Positions 24,982-34,735 of a stretch of DNA of 64,000 nucleotides are shown in pieces. A model generated the notes under the pieces. The model was not told the DNA's origin, made no database searches, and saw nothing but the letters and a program-made list of their open reading frames with translations. Source of the stretch: CAZVFX01 sp964626565. GTDB lineage: Bacteria; Myxococcota_A; UBA9042; CAIXZC01. How positions within the stretch are numbered: position 1 is the first letter of the stretch; each line of letters begins with the position of its first letter. The DNA lies in NCBI GenBank assembly GCA_964626565.1, contig CAZVFX010000005.1, positions 34,314-98,313 of the forward strand, in the 5' to 3' direction. A program made the position numbers and the translations under genes.

Positions 24982-26769
24982 CTATTTAAGACCTTTGATG
25001 AATAGGGTATAGGGCCAATCGCAGTTGCCTTTGTTGGACCAGTTTTCCACCTTGATATAGTAGGTATCATCATCCGGGCTGTTGAAATTCTCCTGCCAGT
25101 CAATCTTCTCATCGCCTCCGCCCACAACGATGTTGGCAGAAGTTGCGGTCCCCGAGGAACATGCACTGTAGCCCTTGTACAGGATAACGTCGCCGTCTAT
25201 GCCGACGGGCTGGTTGGTGAGCTCGATAATGACGTGCTCGGGCAGACCCCAGTTTATGTCGTCCGCACCTTTGAAGCAGAAATAGTCGGCCGGGTCGCTG
25301 CCGCCCTTAGCCGAGTCGAAGGTGGGGTACACGGTGGTTTCCGGGTCTTCCCCGTCCGGTCCGGTTCCGTAAAGCATGTAGCACGTGTCGCAGCTATCGT
25401 TGTTCTCATATTCGTCCGGGTCGCCGTCGTCTCCCATACCGTTGCAGTTCTGATCGATGTTATCGCCGCAGATTTCGTTTTCGGGATAGACTGCACCGAG
25501 GCACGAGCCCCAGTTGTTCCACATACAGGAGGCGTTGCAGCTTCTCTGCTGCTCGCCTTGTTTGCAGTTGCCCTGGGACGAAGAGGGTCCGCAAGCCTGC
25601 TCCTGGCTCTGTCCGGGGGTGCATTCGCCACCGGCCTGGCAACTGCCGTAGTTGCCCCAAGCGCAGCCAGGAGAACAGGTGCGCTCTTTCACGCCGCAGA
25701 AGTCGCAGGACTCGCTTTGCTTCTCGCCGGGTGCGCAGACGCCTTCACCCTGGCAGGAACCCCAGTCTCCCCACTGGCAGTCCATAGTGCAGCTTTTAGT
25801 CGCGGTGCCGCAGTTGCCGCACTCCTTGGTCTGGGTCTCGCCGGCTGAACAGCCCGCACCTTCCACGCAGTCACCCCACGGCGCCCAATAGCAGTCATCG
25901 CCGCAGAACTTCTCCTGGAGGCCGCAGTTGCCGCACTCCATCTCTTCCTTCTCGCCCGGGAGGCATACTCCTCCCTGGCCGCAAGGGGTCCAGTCACCCC
26001 AGAGGCACGCGGCGTCACAGGTCCGGGTCTGCTCCCCGCAGGCAGTACCGCAAGGCTGGGTCTCTACCTCCCCCGCCGGGCACATACCTTCGCCGGTGCA
26101 CTCGGTCCACTGCTCCCAGGAGAATGTCTCCGCACAGGCCCGGGAGCGGGTGCCGCAGCTTCCGCACGGTTCCTCTTCGCTCTCCCCCGGAGTGCAGCAG
26201 TCTGACAGTGCCACACACTCTCCCCAGACGCCGCCCACACAGGTTCGTACGCCCGCGCCGCACAACTCAGTCATGCAGTCCTTGGTCAGCCCTTCGGGAC
26301 AGAGGCACCCTTCGTCAATCTCCCCGTTGCAGTTGTTGTCAATACCGTCCTCGCAGATCTCCGAGGCCATGTATTCGGGAGCGTCACAGGTGGTCCAGTA
26401 GCCCTGCTGACAGGTCTGGCTCCCTGCGTGACAGCCGTTGTAGCACCCCTTCTGTTCGCCATTGATCATACACTGGGTGCCCCAGCAAGCTCCCGCCTTG
26501 CACATCTCAGTCTGCCCGCAGCCGGCGTCGTCACAGCATTCCACTGCGTCGCAGCTGCCGCCGCAGCACCTGAGTCCGGTCGGACATTCCGCATCGGTAG
26601 CACAACCGGCGGGCTTCTGACACACACCGTTGACGCAAAACAAGCCGCCACCACCGCAATCGCCATCCACAACGCAAGGGGAATAGTCGTCTCCTCCCTC
26701 AGTGGAGCAGGACGACATGGCCACGAATACCGGCAGTGCCACACAAATGATGATCGCCAGTCTTCGCAT
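24982..26769 (-). CDS. Cys-rich repeat lipoprotein with MopE-like motifs
   Basis: A 595-residue secreted protein. The signal peptide ends in the lipobox MSSCS. Residues ~25-110 are Cys-rich. Two MopE-type metal-binding motifs of the form D-x-x-D-x-N-C-N-G flank the centre: EDGIDNNCNGEIDEGC (~140) and GDNIDQNCNGMGDDGD (~440). Between them are about seven degenerate copies of a ~40-residue unit with the pattern CPAGE...CG.CG...R.C...C.WG.W..C. The C-terminal ~130 residues (YENNDSCDTCY...DDTYYIKVEN) resemble a bacterial pre-peptidase (PPC) beta-domain. Disulfides and bound Ca or Cu are likely. This architecture is typical of myxobacterial-type surface proteins. Exact role unknown. Confidence 0.85.
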   Translation of the reverse strand: MRRLAIIICVALPVFVAMSSCSTEGGDDYSPCVVDGDCGGGGLFCVNGVCQKPAGCATDAECPTGLRCCGGSCDAVECCDDAGCGQTEMCKAGACWGTQCMINGEQKGCYNGCHAGSQTCQQGYWTTCDAPEYMASEICEDGIDNNCNGEIDEGCLCPEGLTKDCMTELCGAGVRTCVGGVWGECVALSDCCTPGESEEEPCGSCGTRSRACAETFSWEQWTECTGEGMCPAGEVETQPCGTACGEQTRTCDAACLWGDWTPCGQGGVCLPGEKEEMECGNCGLQEKFCGDDCYWAPWGDCVEGAGCSAGETQTKECGNCGTATKSCTMDCQWGDWGSCQGEGVCAPGEKQSESCDFCGVKERTCSPGCAWGNYGSCQAGGECTPGQSQEQACGPSSSQGNCKQGEQQRSCNASCMWNNWGSCLGAVYPENEICGDNIDQNCNGMGDDGDPDEYENNDSCDTCYMLYGTGPDGEDPETTVYPTFDSAKGGSDPADYFCFKGADDINWGLPEHVIIELTNQPVGIDGDVILYKGYSACSSGTATSANIVVGGGDEKIDWQENFNSPDDDTYYIKVENWSNKGNCDWPYTLFIKGLK

Positions 26770-26848
26770 CCTACCCTCCCTTCTATTACGCGACCTAAAG
26801 ATACTGCCAGCGGGTCACAGGGTCAACAACTTGCGGTTTTTAACACCT

Positions 26849-27631
26849 TCAACCTGAAAGTAGTTCGCGCATGTGAAGTGCGTTGGCTACGGCTTTGCCT
26901 TCGAAGTGATTGTTGAAGAAGACGAAGAGTTGATCGGACGCTTCCCGCATGCGGTTCAGGCCCGGCACCCAGGCTGCCAACTCCTCGCTGGCGTAGAGGT
27001 AGTCGTACCGCTCTTCGGGCCGGTCATGGGTCCACCATTTGGCCCGATTGCGGCCGTGGAAGCGAACGTACCCGATGGGGGAGGTGACCACTTTCAGTTC
27101 GGGGAGCAGCCCCGGGAGGTTGGGCTCGTCGACGCAGCAAAAACCAACTCCCAGTTCTTTCAGGAACTCGAACAGGCGCTGTGACACCCAGCGCCGATTG
27201 CGCACCTCCACCACCAACGGGTAGGATTTGAACCAGTCTGCGACCTTGCGGATGTAGTCGTAGGCTTCCTGGCCCGGCTTGAAAGAGTAGGGGAACTGGG
27301 CCAGGAGACAGCCCAGCACGCCGCGTTCGCCCATGGGCTTCATCGCCTCGACGAATTCTCTCGCCTCGGCGGGCCCGCCGGTCCTCTCATGGGTGAACAA
27401 GCCGGTGAGCTTGACCGCGAAGGTCACCTTTCCCTCGCTTCTGTCGACGAGGCTGGCCATGGTCCGCCGGGTCGGCAGGCGATAGTACGTGTAGTTTACC
27501 TCGAGGGCATCGAAGCTGTTGCAATAATGGGTGAAAAAATCGGTCTTTTTGGTACCTTTCGGGTAGAAATGCCCAACCCAGTCCTGATAGCTGAAACCCG
27601 AGGTGCCGATGTGGAGTGCGGCCTGGCTCAT
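26849..27631 (-). CDS. DUF72 family protein
   Basis: A 260-residue TIM-barrel-like DUF72 protein. Signatures are HIGTSGFSYQDWVGHFYP at the start, NYTYYRLP, VVEVRNRRW and YVRFHGRN, with VFFNNHFEGKAVANA at the end. The biochemical function of DUF72 is not established. The start ATG 27631 overlaps the adenosine deaminase stop (ATGA), so the two are co-translated. Confidence 0.92.
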   Translation of the reverse strand: MSQAALHIGTSGFSYQDWVGHFYPKGTKKTDFFTHYCNSFDALEVNYTYYRLPTRRTMASLVDRSEGKVTFAVKLTGLFTHERTGGPAEAREFVEAMKPMGERGVLGCLLAQFPYSFKPGQEAYDYIRKVADWFKSYPLVVEVRNRRWVSQRLFEFLKELGVGFCCVDEPNLPGLLPELKVVTSPIGYVRFHGRNRAKWWTHDRPEERYDYLYASEELAAWVPGLNRMREASDQLFVFFNNHFEGKAVANALHMRELLSG

Positions 27632-28671
27632 GCTTGAGTCCACCAATCGTGAAGTTCCTGCCGTACCAGGCCGATTTCAGTGGGGCTGGCAAAGGCGTGG
27701 TCCAGCGACTCCAACTGGTTACGTACCAGGTCGCCCCGGGAGAGACCCCAGAGGCGGGCGTACTGCTCCAGTTCGCGGCTGAGCGTGATGCCGAACAGGG
27801 CAGGGTCATCGGAGTTGATTGTTACCGGCACTCCGGCTTCGGCGAGCCTTCCCACCGGATGCTCCGCGGGGGAGGGGACTGCCCCTACGATATAGTTGCT
27901 GGTTACGGAGATTTCCAGGGCGACGCGACGGTCTTTCAGAAGCGCCACGATTTCCGGCTCGTCGACAATCCTGATGCCGTGGCCGATGCGGGTGGCGTGC
28001 AACTTCTCCACCGCGGTTCGCACATTGCCCGGATTGGCCTGCTCCCCGGCGTGGACGGTGGCAGCCAGGCCCGCGCTGCGCGCGTACTCGAAGGCCTCGA
28101 CAAACAGTTCCGGGGGAAAACCATCCTCGTCGCCAGCCAGGTCGACGGCGACGACCCGGGGCAGGTAGTCGGCGGCCAGGCGAAAGGTCTCCAGGCACAC
28201 CGCAGCCCCCATTTCCCGGCTGGCGATCGCGATAAGAGGCACCGTCATCGCGTTCCGGGCTGCGGCAGCCGCGGCGCCTTCCGTCACCGCATCCATGACG
28301 TCCACGAGGTTGAGACCGTGAACGTGGGCCATGAAACCGGGGGAGAACCTCAGCTCGAGGTAGCGGATACCGTCCCGGGCCGCATCGTCGATTACCCGCT
28401 CCGTGACATACCGAACGACGCGAGCCGAGGTAAACAGAGACATGAAGATGTGGAAGCAGGCGAGCACCTGCTGGAGATTCTCCATGGGTTTGCGCAGCAC
28501 CACGAGCCGGTCCAATTCCCCGATGTCCCTGCTGGGCACGGGGACTGCATGGCGCTCGGCCAGTTCGACAATAAGCTCCGGTGTGATACAGCCGGCCAGA
28601 TGGCGGTGCAGTTCAGCTTTCGGCATCCGGCTGATCGATTCCAGTAGGGAATCTGCGGTAGTGTGGATCAT
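27628..28671 (-). CDS. add: Adenosine deaminase family protein
   Basis: A 347-residue metal-dependent purine deaminase. Zinc ligands and catalytic residues are visible: ELHRHLAG (HxH), ATVHAGEQ (His and general-acid Glu), ATRIGHGIRI (His) and INSDDPALFG (Asp pair). It should convert adenosine or a related aminopurine to inosine; adenine, 6-aminodeoxyfutalosine and other substrates cannot be excluded. The start is ATG 28671 right behind GAGGGGGGGGG; the open frame runs 44 codons further up but without family similarity. A run of nine C's lies beside the start. DUF72 follows with an ATGA overlap. Confidence 0.88.
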   Translation of the reverse strand: MIHTTADSLLESISRMPKAELHRHLAGCITPELIVELAERHAVPVPSRDIGELDRLVVLRKPMENLQQVLACFHIFMSLFTSARVVRYVTERVIDDAARDGIRYLELRFSPGFMAHVHGLNLVDVMDAVTEGAAAAAARNAMTVPLIAIASREMGAAVCLETFRLAADYLPRVVAVDLAGDEDGFPPELFVEAFEYARSAGLAATVHAGEQANPGNVRTAVEKLHATRIGHGIRIVDEPEIVALLKDRRVALEISVTSNYIVGAVPSPAEHPVGRLAEAGVPVTINSDDPALFGITLSRELEQYARLWGLSRGDLVRNQLESLDHAFASPTEIGLVRQELHDWWTQA

Positions 28672-28796
28672 GCCCCCCCCCTCTTTCTGCAGACCAATTC
28701 TACATCTTTCGTGGAAGAAGATCACGCGGTTGTGGTTTTTGTCGTGCATCTGGCAGGCAACCTGACGCAGGGCGTCAAAAAGGGTGGGTTCGGCTA

Positions 28797-28826
28797 TTGA
28801 CACCGTTCACATGCGCGTGTTATGAG
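28797..28826 (+). promoter_or_regulatory. Candidate sigma-70-type promoter for acs
   Basis: TTGACA (28797-28802), 18 nt, TATGAG (28821-28826), about 90 nt upstream of the acetyl-CoA synthetase start. The -35 is perfect, the -10 imperfect. Confidence 0.5.
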
Positions 28827-28915
28827 GGAATTCCCCAGTGGTTTTCCGGGGGGCAGGTTAGTTTTTTACCGTTGTTGAACTGCGGCTGGTTGTTTGACAC
28901 CCAAAGGAGGTCCCA

Positions 28916-30904
28916 ATGTCGAGGGAAAAAGTAACAGAAAAGAATGGCATGTACTACCCGCCCGAATCGTTCTCGAAGAAAGCTCACATCACGAGCCTCG
29001 ACCAGTACAAGGAGATGTACGACCGCTCCATCAACGACCCGGAGGGATTCTGGGCCGAGGTGGCCGGGCAGTTCCATTGGGAGAAAAAATGGGACAAGGT
29101 CTGGAACTACAACTACGACTTGAACGACGGCAACATCAGCATCAAGTGGTTCGAGGGCGGCAAGACCAACATTTGTTACAACTGCGTTGATCGCCACCTG
29201 GAGACCAGGGGCGACCAGCCCGCGCTGCTGTGGGAAGGCAACGAACCCACGGAAAATGCGACCATCACCTATCGCGAGTTGCACGAGAAGATCTGCAAAT
29301 TCTCAAACGTGCTGAAGGGCCTGGGCGTCAAGAAGGGCGACCGGGTGACCATCTATCTGCCAATGATCATCGAGTTGCCCATTGCGATGCTGGCCTGCGC
29401 CCGAATCGGTGCAATCCACTCCATCGTCTTCGGTGGTTTCTCGGCCGACTCGCTGTCCAACCGGATAATTGACTCCGAGTGCAATGTGCTGATTACGGGA
29501 GACGGCACTTTCCGCGGCAAGAAGCCGGTGCAGTTGAAGCAGATCGCGGACGAGGCTGTCTCGCTGGCGGCCAAGGGTGGCGTGAACACCACCGACGTGG
29601 TGGTGGTTGAGCGTGTGGGTCCGGACAAGGGCGTCGAATGCATGATGACCGAGGGCCGGGACCAGTGGTACCACGAGTTGATGGCGGAAGCATCGGCGGA
29701 CTGCCCGGTTGAGTGGATGGACGCGGAGGACCCGCTGTTCCTGCTGTACACATCCGGTTCCACGGGCAAGCCGAAGGGTATCCAGCACACCACCGGCGGC
29801 TATATGATCTACACCGCGATGACCCACAAGTACGTGTTCAACTACCAGGAAGGTGACATCTACTGGTGCACTGCCGACATCGGCTGGGTAACCGGGCACT
29901 CCTACATCGTTTACGGCCCGTTGCTCAACGGTGCTCAGAGCCTGATGTTCGAAGGGATCCCCACCTACCCCGATGCGGGTCGTTTCTGGGATGTGGTTGA
30001 CCGGTGGAAGGTCAACCAGTTCTACACTGCGCCGACAGCAATTCGTGCCCTGATGGCCCAGGGCGACGAATTTGTCACGAAGCACGGCCGGGAGACATTG
30101 ACTCTGCTGGGCACGGTTGGCGAGCCGATCAACCCCGAGGCGTGGAACTGGTATCACAACGTTGTCGGCGATCAGTGCTGCCCCATAGTGGACACCTGGT
30201 GGCAGACGGAGACCGGCGGGATTCTGATCACTCCGCTGCCGGGCGTAACCCCGACCAAGCCGGGTTCTGCAACCCTCCCGTTCTTCGGAGTGCAGCCGGT
30301 GATTCTCGATGAAAACGGCAAGGAGCAGGAAGGCAACGACGTGTCAGGCATCCTCGCCATTTCGACCCCATGGCCGGGAAGTCTGCGGACCATGTGGGGG
30401 TCCCACGACCGCTTCGAGGAAGTGTACTTCTCCATGTACAAGGGCTACTACTTCACCGGCGACGGTAGCCGCCGGGACGAGGATGGCTACTACTGGATCA
30501 CCGGTCGCGTGGACGACGTCATCAACGTCTCCGGCCACCGGATGGGCACCGCGGAAGTAGAGAGTGCGCTGGTTTCGCACTATGCGGTTTCCGAGGCTGC
30601 TGTGGTTGGCTTTCCTCACGACATCAAGGGCCAGGGAATCTATGCCTACGTGACCTTGACTGCCGGCAACGAGTACACTGATGAACTCAAGCGGGAGTTG
30701 ATCAAGCACGTGCGCGCCGAGATCGGGCCTATCGCGGCTCCCGACGTGGTGCACTGGGCTCCGGGCCTGCCCAAGACCAGGTCCGGCAAGATCATGCGGC
30801 GCATCCTTCGGAAAATGGCCGCCAACGAGTTGGATCAGATCGGAGACACCAGCACCCTGGCCGACCCCGGAGTCATCGACGACTTGCTGAAGCACAAGGT
30901 CTAG
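28916..30904 (+). CDS. acs: Acetyl-CoA synthetase
   Basis: A 662-residue AMP-forming ligase, full length for Acs. It activates acetate (perhaps propionate) to acetyl-CoA through acetyl-AMP. Motifs are the P-loop YTSGSTGKPKG, WCTADIGWVTGHSYI, DTWWQTETGG, the hinge TGRVDDVINVSGHR and PKTRSGKIMRR with the catalytic, acetylation-sensitive Lys. Start ATG has AAAGGAGG 5 nt upstream. It stands alone with its own promoter, and links the acyl-CoA genes of this region to acetate use. Confidence 0.96.
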   Translation: MSREKVTEKNGMYYPPESFSKKAHITSLDQYKEMYDRSINDPEGFWAEVAGQFHWEKKWDKVWNYNYDLNDGNISIKWFEGGKTNICYNCVDRHLETRGDQPALLWEGNEPTENATITYRELHEKICKFSNVLKGLGVKKGDRVTIYLPMIIELPIAMLACARIGAIHSIVFGGFSADSLSNRIIDSECNVLITGDGTFRGKKPVQLKQIADEAVSLAAKGGVNTTDVVVVERVGPDKGVECMMTEGRDQWYHELMAEASADCPVEWMDAEDPLFLLYTSGSTGKPKGIQHTTGGYMIYTAMTHKYVFNYQEGDIYWCTADIGWVTGHSYIVYGPLLNGAQSLMFEGIPTYPDAGRFWDVVDRWKVNQFYTAPTAIRALMAQGDEFVTKHGRETLTLLGTVGEPINPEAWNWYHNVVGDQCCPIVDTWWQTETGGILITPLPGVTPTKPGSATLPFFGVQPVILDENGKEQEGNDVSGILAISTPWPGSLRTMWGSHDRFEEVYFSMYKGYYFTGDGSRRDEDGYYWITGRVDDVINVSGHRMGTAEVESALVSHYAVSEAAVVGFPHDIKGQGIYAYVTLTAGNEYTDELKRELIKHVRAEIGPIAAPDVVHWAPGLPKTRSGKIMRRILRKMAANELDQIGDTSTLADPGVIDDLLKHKV

Positions 30905-31012
30905 CTCCCCCTTTCTATTTCCTATTCTTGACTTCCCTAATCAGTATGGTAGTTTCCTTTACAGGTATCGACCGTCTCAACTTGACAAGAACAAGCCGGG
31001 GAGGGCTTTGAG

Positions 31013-32692
31013 ATGAGGCAATTTGTCAGCATATTGGCCGGTTTGCTGTGCGTTATGGTGGTCACGTCGGTTTTCGGGCAGAAGAAGCTCCGGGACATGG
31101 AATCCCGCATCAAGAACGTCGAGGGGGACCTCGAAGTGTTGCAGGAGTTCATTCAGGACCAATCCAAGGCGATGCAGCAGTTGAAGCTTCGCCTCGAACA
31201 AACCGGCAAGTACAAGGCACAGATCGAAGGTCTGGACAAGAAGATCGGCGGCGTCTTTGATTTGACGAAGCAAGTCTCCGGTGAAATCACCAAGGTGGGG
31301 CAGCGGATCGACGAGCAGAACGCCCGCATCGGGGCGGTGGAGGAGGCGCTCAAGAAGGGCATCAGATTCTCCGGTCAATTGCGGGTCCGCCCTCAGTTGA
31401 AGACCAACTTCGATACCTTCAACTACGAATTGGACGACGACCAGAACATGTTCGCCACCCAGCGGCTGCGCCTCGGCATCGATGTAGCGCCGGCCAAGGG
31501 TGTGGAGGCCCGCTTCACATTCCAGGACGCGCGGGGCTGGGGACTGAATACCCAGGGGCCTGACCCGGCCAATCCCCTGCGGATCCACGAAGGGTACATG
31601 AAAGTGGCCCTGGACGAGAAACTGGCATCGCTGAAGCTGGGACGGCAGGAGTGGGAATTCGGCGCCGGCCGCTTGATCGGCAACGACGACTGGGCTCAGG
31701 AAGCACGTTCTTTTGACGGTCTGGACCTGACCATCACCCACGAAAACAACATCAAGGCAGACTTCCTTCTGGCGATGCTCGACGAGCGGAACGCCACCGA
31801 TGGTGAAGACGAACTGTTCGGCGGTGTCTACGCCGTAACCCCGTACCTGGAAGACATGACTATTGAAGCCTATCTCCTCTTCCTGTGGGACAACCGGGAT
31901 CGGGCCAAGCGCAACGTAAACTCGGTAGGCCTGAGAACTGCAGGCAAGGCACCCTTCCACAAGAACCTCTTTTTCGACATCGAGTTGACCTTGCAGTTCG
32001 GGACAGTGACTGAAACCGGTCCCAAGGATGCCGAGAAGAACCTGGAGGAGGGGGACGTGCCCGCCTCAGCGGTGGCTGACAACTCCGTCGACAACTCCCA
32101 CTTCGGGGCGGCCTACCACGTGGAAGTCGGTTATGACATCCCGGTGGATTTTTCTCCCGCCCTTTCCCTGTTTGTGGACATCGCGTCGGGGGACGGTAAC
32201 TCCAGTCCGGCCGACCCGGGGAACGACCAGCATGTCTCGTTCGTGCCGCTGTTCCCCACGCAACACGCGTTGCTGGGCAAGATGGACATGTGGCACCTGT
32301 CCAACATTATCGACATCGGCGGCAAGTTGACGCTCACGCCGGTGAAAGACCTGGTGGTGAATGTGGAAGGGCACTACCTCAAGCTTTACGCCGGCGGCGG
32401 CCCGTACCCGGGAGGCGATGCGCTCAATTCATCTCTTACCGAGGCGAGCCCGGAAGACCTTGGCATCGAAGTGGACCTGGACGTAACCTACACTCTGAAC
32501 GAGAACCTGGCCCTCGCGGCAGGCTATTCCATCTTCCTGCCGGGTGCGGCCATCTCCGACGATGAGACCGGGCGCATCAGGAACTTGCGAACCGAGGTCA
32601 ACCCCGACGACCCGACGGATCTCCAGACCTGGGAATACCCGGGTGGCGATCCGGCGCACTGGTTGTTCGTGCAAGCCGACTTGACCTTCTAG
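31013..32692 (+). CDS. Porin-like outer-membrane protein with N-terminal coiled coil
   Basis: A 559-residue exported protein. After a signal peptide (FVSILAGLLCVMVVTSVFG) residues ~25-115 form a heptad-rich coiled coil (MESRIKNVEGDLEVLQEFIQ and onward). The rest is a beta-barrel rich in alternating residues: GQLRVRPQLKTNFD, QRLRLGIDVAP, LKLGRQEWEFG. It ends in a terminal phenylalanine (FVQADLTF), the usual outer-membrane insertion signal. The barrel resembles the alginate-export/porin superfamily. The coiled coil may bridge to peptidoglycan, as in other coiled-coil porins. Solute unknown. It precedes the PP2C gene by 21 nt. Confidence 0.82.
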   Translation: MRQFVSILAGLLCVMVVTSVFGQKKLRDMESRIKNVEGDLEVLQEFIQDQSKAMQQLKLRLEQTGKYKAQIEGLDKKIGGVFDLTKQVSGEITKVGQRIDEQNARIGAVEEALKKGIRFSGQLRVRPQLKTNFDTFNYELDDDQNMFATQRLRLGIDVAPAKGVEARFTFQDARGWGLNTQGPDPANPLRIHEGYMKVALDEKLASLKLGRQEWEFGAGRLIGNDDWAQEARSFDGLDLTITHENNIKADFLLAMLDERNATDGEDELFGGVYAVTPYLEDMTIEAYLLFLWDNRDRAKRNVNSVGLRTAGKAPFHKNLFFDIELTLQFGTVTETGPKDAEKNLEEGDVPASAVADNSVDNSHFGAAYHVEVGYDIPVDFSPALSLFVDIASGDGNSSPADPGNDQHVSFVPLFPTQHALLGKMDMWHLSNIIDIGGKLTLTPVKDLVVNVEGHYLKLYAGGGPYPGGDALNSSLTEASPEDLGIEVDLDVTYTLNENLALAAGYSIFLPGAAISDDETGRIRNLRTEVNPDDPTDLQTWEYPGGDPAHWLFVQADLTF

Positions 32693-32713
32693 CGAGAAAA
32701 AAGGAGCAAGCAA

Positions 32714-34000
32714 GTGAAGGTTGTATTCGGAGCCCGAAGTGATATTGGCCTGTCGCGGCAGTTCAACGAAGACTGCTACCTTGTAGATGAGGACCTCGGC
32801 CTGTTCGTAGTCGCTGACGGCATGGGCGGTTCCGCGGGCGGGGAGATTGCGTCCCGCATGGCTTGCAACGAGATCCACAACAGCATCCGCCGCGGCTACG
32901 ACATCGTACGAAAACTCGATGCGGGTAAGTCTGACGTCAGCACTCAGGCAGTGGCCGACTTTGTCACCGGCGCGGTGCAGCAGGCCTGTGCCGCGGTTCA
33001 CGCACAGTCGCAGAAGGACCGGAGCCTTGCGGGCATGGGCACTACCGTGGCCATGATCCTGGTATCGTCCCAGCACATTTTCCTGGCCCACGTCGGCGAC
33101 AGCCGCATCTACGTGTTCCGCCCCGGCCAGGAGGCCCACCAGCTCACCCGGGATCATTCGCTGGTGGAGGAGTTGAAGAAGCTGGGCAAGATCTCTTCCT
33201 CCAAGCAGGTAAGAGCCAAATACCGCAACGCCATCACCCGTGCGGTGGGGATCTACGAAAATGTCCAGGTGGACATCCTGGAGATGGTTCCCATGCCGGG
33301 AGATCGTTTCCTCATCTGCTCCGACGGCCTTCACTCCACTGCGTCCAAGGCGGATTTGCAGCGCCTGGTGGCGGAAATCCCCCCCGACGAGGCTGCGGAG
33401 AAGCTGGTTCGGCACGCCAACTCCAAGGGCGGCAAGGACAACATCACCTGCATCCTGCTGGACATTGCCCAGGTGGAGCAGGAGAAGGCGGAGTTGACCC
33501 AGCGGAAGCTGTCGACCCTGAAGGCTGTGCCGCTCTTCAAGTACCTCACGTTCGATGAGTTGCTAAAAGTAGTCAGCATGGTTTCGGATCGCAGTTTTGA
33601 GGCGGGCGAAACCATCGTGGTTGAAGGAGAGCCAGGCAACGCGCTGTTCGTGATAATGGCCGGCGAAGTGGACGTGAAGAAGGGGGACGAGAAGATCTCC
33701 CGGCTGAAGTCGGGAGACCATTTCGGAGAGCTCTCTCTCCTCGACCGCTACCCGCGCTCTGCTTCGGTTCTGGCTCGCAACCCGGTTCAGTGCCTGGTGA
33801 TGAGCCAGGATCAGTTCTACGGCCTCATTCGTCAGTACAACGCACTTTCCGTCAAGTTGCTGTGGAGCCTCGCCAGGGTCTGTTCGGTACGCCTGCGAGA
33901 GACCACGGACGAGCTGGGGCTGGTCAAATCCCTCATCGCTCAGGTCAACCTGAAAGACGACGGCCCCGAGCTTTTCCCCGGGGACCGGGAACACGACTAA
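32714..34000 (+). CDS. PP2C-type protein phosphatase fused to a cyclic-nucleotide-binding domain
   Basis: A 428-residue cytoplasmic signalling protein. Residues 1-~255 form a PPM/PP2C Ser/Thr phosphatase with metal-site motifs FNEDCYLVDE, VADGMGG, GDSRIYVF, CSDGLHS and GGKDNITCI. Residues ~270-400 form a cNMP-binding domain; its phosphate-binding cassette reads FGELSLLDRYPRSASV and includes the expected Glu and Arg. Cyclic AMP or GMP, or another ligand, probably controls the phosphatase. Ribosome site AAAAAAGGAG precedes ATG. It follows the porin gene and precedes a small lipoprotein gene by 15 nt, so the three may be co-transcribed. Confidence 0.93.
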   Translation: MKVVFGARSDIGLSRQFNEDCYLVDEDLGLFVVADGMGGSAGGEIASRMACNEIHNSIRRGYDIVRKLDAGKSDVSTQAVADFVTGAVQQACAAVHAQSQKDRSLAGMGTTVAMILVSSQHIFLAHVGDSRIYVFRPGQEAHQLTRDHSLVEELKKLGKISSSKQVRAKYRNAITRAVGIYENVQVDILEMVPMPGDRFLICSDGLHSTASKADLQRLVAEIPPDEAAEKLVRHANSKGGKDNITCILLDIAQVEQEKAELTQRKLSTLKAVPLFKYLTFDELLKVVSMVSDRSFEAGETIVVEGEPGNALFVIMAGEVDVKKGDEKISRLKSGDHFGELSLLDRYPRSASVLARNPVQCLVMSQDQFYGLIRQYNALSVKLLWSLARVCSVRLRETTDELGLVKSLIAQVNLKDDGPELFPGDREHD

Positions 34001-34015
34001 ATAATAGGAGGAAGA

Positions 34016-34705
34016 GTGGTGAACCCTGCTCGATACCACATGGAGAGGACTGCACGGCTCCTCACACTACTGTTGTTGTCTCTGACCATTTCGGCCATTG
34101 CGGTCGGCTGCAAGAAACGACCCCGGCGGCGGCCATTGCCGCCCAACGCCGGCCTCACCGGCGGCACAGTGATCTTCGAAGAGGACTTCTCAGGAGGCCT
34201 CGATAAGTGGGAGGCCAAATCAGCCAACTGGAAGATCGTGGACGGTCAACTTTACACCGGTGATCGCCCCAACGAGAACAAAGGTATCTGGCTGAAGGAG
34301 CCCGCACTTCCGGCCGACGTGCGAATCGAATTCACGGCCAAGTCAACAAAGGGAAAGAAGCCGGTGTTCGAGGGCGACCTCAAATGCGAATTCGGCGGCG
34401 ACAAGAAGGCGCACGCCTCGGGCTACATCATCATTCTGGGCGGCTGGAAGAATACGGTAAACACCATCGCCAAGCACGATGAACACGGCAAAGGCCGGCT
34501 TGCGGTAGACAGCAAGATGAAGGTCGTAGAAGACAAAGAATACAAATTCCAGGTGATACGACTGGGCGACGAAGTGAAGTGGTTCCTGGATGGCAAGCTT
34601 CTGTTGAAGGTGAAAGACAAGGAACCGCTGATAGGCACCGCTTTCGGCTTCAATAACTGGAATTCCCGAGCCTACTTCGATAACCTGAAGATATTCGCAC
34701 TTTGA
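34016..34705 (+). CDS. Lipoprotein with LamG/DUF1080-like beta-sandwich
   Basis: A 229-residue lipoprotein: signal peptide with AIAVGCKKR as the lipobox, an Arg/Pro-rich stretch, then one beta-sandwich domain. The sequence EEDFSGGLDKWEAKSANWKI...GQLYTG and the ending NWNSRAYFDNLKIF match the concanavalin-like fold found in 3-keto-glycoside hydrolases (DUF1080) and carbohydrate-binding LamG domains. It may bind glycans; catalytic residues are not evident. The start is GTG 34016 or the adjacent GTG 34019, after AGGAGGAAGA. Confidence 0.8.
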   Translation: MVNPARYHMERTARLLTLLLLSLTISAIAVGCKKRPRRRPLPPNAGLTGGTVIFEEDFSGGLDKWEAKSANWKIVDGQLYTGDRPNENKGIWLKEPALPADVRIEFTAKSTKGKKPVFEGDLKCEFGGDKKAHASGYIIILGGWKNTVNTIAKHDEHGKGRLAVDSKMKVVEDKEYKFQVIRLGDEVKWFLDGKLLLKVKDKEPLIGTAFGFNNWNSRAYFDNLKIFAL

Positions 34706-34735
34706 TCTTTACAACTTGATTCAACGGAGGATGCA

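Noticed and set aside
28672..28803. Longer adenosine deaminase from an upstream start at 28803
   Set aside because: The extra 44 codons do not match the family, and a strong ribosome site precedes ATG 28671.
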